Assembly: GCA_039920865.1 (NCBI GenBank)
Contig: JBDSCZ010000088.1
Location: 1-17,992 of the forward strand
Reading direction: 5' to 3'
DNA length: 17,992 nt
From: AVCC01 sp039920865
GTDB lineage: Bacteria > Pseudomonadota > Gammaproteobacteria > Burkholderiales > Burkholderiaceae_D
In this document: in pieces, positions 15,875-17,992 of the stretch
Numbering within the stretch: position 1 is the first letter of the stretch
How the letters are laid out: each line of letters begins with the position of its first letter
Translations under genes and position numbers: made by a program
Notes under the pieces: generated by a model
What the model was told of the DNA's origin: nothing
The model's database searches: none
What the model saw: only the letters and a program-made list of their open reading frames with translations

Positions 15875-16231
15875 TTACTTTGGAATCTGACCCGCAGTTC
15901 CTGCATCAGTCGCAGGAGCTGCGGCCGGTGCTGGCGCATTTGCCGCAGGCGCAGCGGGAAGATTATCCATAACGCCACTTGCAGCTGGCGCGCCTTTATT
16001 GCCGAAATAAGCCAATGCCAAGGTTGCACTGAAAAAAACTACTGCAGCCAATCCAGTGGATTTCGACATGAAATTCGAGGAACCGGTAGCACCAAACAGG
16101 CTTCCAGACGCCCCCGAACCGAAAGCAGCACCCATGTCAGCACCTTTGCCGTGCTGCAACAAAACTAGCGCTATGATTGCAAGTGCGGACACGATTTGCA
16201 CTACAACGATGACAGTAAACAAGGAATTCAT
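15875..16231 (-). CDS. secG: Preprotein translocase subunit SecG
   Basis: SecG is the accessory membrane subunit of the SecYEG channel that helps SecA-driven protein export. The 118-residue protein has two membrane helices (about 4-25 and 59-77). They flank the conserved stretch LLQHGKGADMGAAFGSGASGSLFG (24-47), which is the family signature. After the second helix comes a low-complexity tail rich in Ala and Pro (about 81-112), typical of proteobacterial SecG. The gene starts 53 bases after tpiA with only a weak ribosome site (GGAAA, about 10 bases upstream). It is probably cotranscribed with tpiA, since the hairpin between them lacks a clean T tract. Confidence 0.96.
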   Translation of the reverse strand: MNSLFTVIVVVQIVSALAIIALVLLQHGKGADMGAAFGSGASGSLFGATGSSNFMSKSTGLAAVVFFSATLALAYFGNKGAPAASGVMDNLPAAPAANAPAPAAAPATDAGTAGQIPK

Positions 16232-16284
16232 TTAACAATTTCCAATTCTAGTAAAAACCAATTTTTAATGCGGAGATTCCGCTG

Positions 16285-17031
16285 TCAGGCAGAATGCACG
16301 ATTGTTAAGAAATCCGCTGAATTCAATGCTGCCCCACCGATCAAACCGCCATCGATATCCGGCATCGCAAGCAACTCCCGTGCATTATCCGGCTTCATGC
16401 TGCCACCATATATAATCCGCACAGCCGGCGCTAACTCACCATTTTTTTGCTCCAGCCTGGCGCGCAATATCGCATGCACATCCTGCGCCATTTCAGGCGT
16501 TGCGGTTTTTCCGGTGCCAATTGCCCATACCGGCTCATAGGCGATTACCATTTTTGACAGATCAGCCGCGTCGATCGCCGCCAGCAGGACATCCATCTGA
16601 GCGCTAACCACAGCTTCAGTTTGCCCCGACTCGCGCTCGGACAGGCTCTCACCGACACATACGATCGGCGTCAGGCCGGATTGGATGACGCGCTGGGTCT
16701 TTAGCGCAACCAGCGCATCAGATTCCCCATGATATGCACGACGCTCTGAGTGTCCGAGTATTACGTATTTGCAGGAGAAATCCTGCAGCATCGAAACGGA
16801 AATTTCGCCGGTGTATGCGCCCGACACATGCGCGGAAACGTCTTGCGCTCCCCAACCCAAACCACTGCCCGCCAATGCAGACTGACATTGCGCGAGATAG
16901 ACTGCCGGTACACATACCGCCACATCACAGTTTGAATGCGACAAGCCGGCTTTGATACCGTCCAACAACGCGGCATTCGAGACCAAAGTGCCATTCATCT
17001 TCCAGTTACCACAGACGAGTTTGCGACGCAT
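16285..17031 (-). CDS. tpiA: Triosephosphate isomerase
   Basis: TpiA interconverts glyceraldehyde 3-phosphate and dihydroxyacetone phosphate in glycolysis, gluconeogenesis and the Calvin cycle. The 248-residue TIM-barrel protein has all catalytic residues: Asn9 and Lys11 (GNWKMNG), His94 (GHSERR) and Glu166 (AYEPVWAIGTG). The flexible loop 6 begins at WAIGTG, and the phosphate-binding YGGSMKPDN (208-216) and GLIGGAAL (229-236) motifs are near the C-terminus. The start has AGG 5 bases upstream and begins MRRKLVCGNWK, the normal N-terminus. It has its own strong promoter in the 93-base gap after dnaQ and probably drives secG too. Confidence 0.98.
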   Translation of the reverse strand: MRRKLVCGNWKMNGTLVSNAALLDGIKAGLSHSNCDVAVCVPAVYLAQCQSALAGSGLGWGAQDVSAHVSGAYTGEISVSMLQDFSCKYVILGHSERRAYHGESDALVALKTQRVIQSGLTPIVCVGESLSERESGQTEAVVSAQMDVLLAAIDAADLSKMVIAYEPVWAIGTGKTATPEMAQDVHAILRARLEQKNGELAPAVRIIYGGSMKPDNARELLAMPDIDGGLIGGAALNSADFLTIVHSA

Positions 17032-17058
17032 ATCAACCTAATTTTTCAATAACCCCGC

Positions 17059-17088
17059 ATTCTAGCCCTTTGCCGCAGGGGCGGTCAA
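17059..17088 (-). promoter_or_regulatory. Sigma-70 promoter for tpiA
   Basis: On the minus strand TTGACC (17083-17088) and TAGAAT (17059-17064) each match five of six consensus bases and are 18 bases apart. The spacer contains a GCCC...GGGC inverted repeat. The expected transcript start is around 17050, about 20 bases before the tpiA ATG. It is the best promoter match I found in the window. Confidence 0.75.
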
Positions 17089-17124
17089 ACTTCACGACCA
17101 ACTTATAGAACACTTTTGGAACAA

Positions 17125-17835
17125 TTAGCCGGTGCTGTCCCGATTCCACACACAGTCGCCTTTGGTCTGCTGGTTGAGGCTAGCCAGAATGGCGTCATGC
17201 AGGGCGATCTCTTCGGTGTTAGCACGAACACATATGATGTCCGCCAACGGTGGCAGTTCCGCACCGAGTCCACCGGCAAGTTCTTGCTCCGGCGCCATCA
17301 AATCGATGGTCAGACTGTTTTGTCCGCGCGTCATGGCAAGATAGACTTCAGCCAGCAATTCGGCATCCAGCAAAGCGCCATGCAAGGTGCGATGCGCATT
17401 CGAAATGCCATAGCGATCGCACAAGGCGTTCAATGAGTTACGTTTGCCTGGGTGCAACTCCTTTGCCTGCACCAGCGTATCGGTAATTTTTTCTACATTA
17501 GTGTTGAAGTCCGGCCGGTCGAGCCGTTTGAGTTCTGCATTCAGAAACGCCAGATCGAAGGGCGCATTGTGGATGATGATTTCGGCACCGTTGACATAAT
17601 CCAGCAAATCGGTAGCGATTTCCGCAAACTTGGGCTTATCCCTCAAAAACTCGGTAGTCAATCCATGCACTGCGAGCGCACCCTCTTCCGAATCGCGTTC
17701 AGGATTGACGTAAAAATGCAGGTTATTACCGGTCAGACGGCGACTCAGGAGTTCTACGCAACCTATTTCGATGATGCGGTCGCCCGAACGTGCGTTCAAG
17801 CCGGTTGTTTCAGTATCTAGGAGTATCTGTCGCAT
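17125..17835 (-). CDS. dnaQ: DNA polymerase III subunit epsilon (3'-5' exonuclease)
   Basis: DnaQ is the proofreading exonuclease of the replicative polymerase core. The 236-residue protein has all three DEDDh exonuclease motifs: Asp7 and Glu9 (LLDTETTGL), Asp94 (IHNAPFDLAFLN), and His152 and Asp157 (HGALLDAELLAEVY). Residues 172-177 (QNSLTI) match the position and form of the beta-clamp-binding motif known from E. coli epsilon. The remaining C-terminal segment would bind the polymerase subunit. AGGA lies just upstream of the ATG. It follows rnhA after 107 bases, a frequent rnhA-dnaQ pairing, here in the same direction. Confidence 0.97.
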   Translation of the reverse strand: MRQILLDTETTGLNARSGDRIIEIGCVELLSRRLTGNNLHFYVNPERDSEEGALAVHGLTTEFLRDKPKFAEIATDLLDYVNGAEIIIHNAPFDLAFLNAELKRLDRPDFNTNVEKITDTLVQAKELHPGKRNSLNALCDRYGISNAHRTLHGALLDAELLAEVYLAMTRGQNSLTIDLMAPEQELAGGLGAELPPLADIICVRANTEEIALHDAILASLNQQTKGDCVWNRDSTG

Positions 17836-17896
17836 GCTTTCCTGTTTCGGCCAGTAACTTATACTAGCCCTATGTATTTATTAAGGCGCTTTATTA

Positions 17897-17926
17897 ATAT
17901 GCGGCATATGCACAATTTTATTGCAT
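17897..17926. other. Overlapping palindromes upstream of dnaQ
   Basis: In the rnhA-dnaQ spacer a perfect 13-base palindrome around one base (ATATGCGGCATAT, 17897-17909) is directly followed by an imperfect inverted repeat with arms ATGCA (17908-17912) and TGCAT (17922-17926). This AT-rich spacer should contain the dnaQ promoter, but I could not settle on a -35/-10 pair. The palindromes could be an operator, or chance in AT-rich DNA. Confidence 0.3.
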
Positions 17927-17942
17927 ACTCCATATATTACAT

Positions 17943-17992
17943 TTAAAGAATGGATTCCACGCCAAGGTTGGCGAGTGCATCGGCGCGTTCAT
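17943..17992 (-). CDS. rnhA: Ribonuclease HI, C-terminal end (partial)
   Basis: The last 15 codons and the TAA stop of a minus-strand gene enter from the right edge, reading ERADALANLGVESIL. The ERADALAN block is the conserved C-terminal (N)ERAD-LA motif of bacterial RNase HI, which lies just after the last catalytic aspartate region. RNase HI cuts the RNA strand of RNA-DNA hybrids. The dnaQ gene directly downstream supports the call, because rnhA and dnaQ are commonly adjacent. Only the tail is visible, so the catalytic residues cannot be checked. Confidence 0.8.
   Translation of the reverse strand, partial: ERADALANLGVESIL

Noticed and set aside
16270..16282. Hairpin GCGGA-ATC-TCCGC just after the tpiA stop (minus strand)
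   Set aside because: The stem is only 5 bp and is followed by ATTAAAAATTGG, not a T tract, so I do not call a terminator between tpiA and secG.
1..17992. Mobile element, prophage, CRISPR or defence system
   Set aside because: I saw no transposase, integrase, direct-repeat array or unusual gene cluster; the whole window is housekeeping genes in a familiar order.

Overview
This window is core chromosome of a Gram-negative bacterium, almost certainly a betaproteobacterium of moderate to low GC. Three things point there: the gene order tpiA-secG-tRNA-Leu-nuoA to nuoN, a DUF2818 gene directly after nuoN, and the NuoH loop that reads RHPFDVVEGESEIVAGH. A member of Nitrosomonadales is my best guess, but the rank below class is a guess. 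Every complete gene lies on the minus strand, so the window reads biologically from right (17992) to left (1).

Right end, 17992 to 15700: the last 15 codons of rnhA (RNase HI), then dnaQ (DNA polymerase III epsilon proofreading subunit), a good sigma-70 promoter, tpiA (triosephosphate isomerase), secG (translocon subunit), and a tRNA-Leu with anticodon GAG that has its own promoter and is followed by an intrinsic terminator.

Centre, 15597 to 1047: a complete, uninterrupted 14-gene nuoABCDEFGHIJKLMN operon for proton-pumping NADH:quinone oxidoreductase (respiratory complex I). The genes are packed tightly: C/D and G/H overlap by 1 nt, E/F by 4 nt, and the widest gap is 49 nt. The peripheral arm is NuoE, F and G (NADH, FMN and most FeS clusters) plus NuoB, C, D and I (quinone-facing module). 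The membrane arm is NuoA, H, J, K, L, M and N. NuoC and NuoD are separate proteins and NuoG lacks the extra N7 cluster ligands, so this is the Paracoccus/mitochondrial-like layout and not the E. coli one. All FeS-cluster cysteines and the key antiporter Glu/Lys residues that I checked are present, so the complex should be functional.

Left end, 1028 to 1: a small three-helix membrane protein of DUF2818 and a NudF-like Nudix hydrolase follow nuoN in the same direction. A perfect bidirectional terminator separates them from the 3' end of an unidentified convergent plus-strand gene that runs off the window.

No mobile element, CRISPR array, prophage or defence island is visible, and there is no gene-free stretch over 300 bases. 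I did not find a new multi-gene system. The points worth a second look are the uncharacterised DUF2818 gene fixed to complex I, the Nudix gene beside it, the terminator with no obvious nuo promoter behind it, a 10-base element shared by two intergenic regions, and two genes (nuoA, nuoE) whose longest ORF is not the likely protein.
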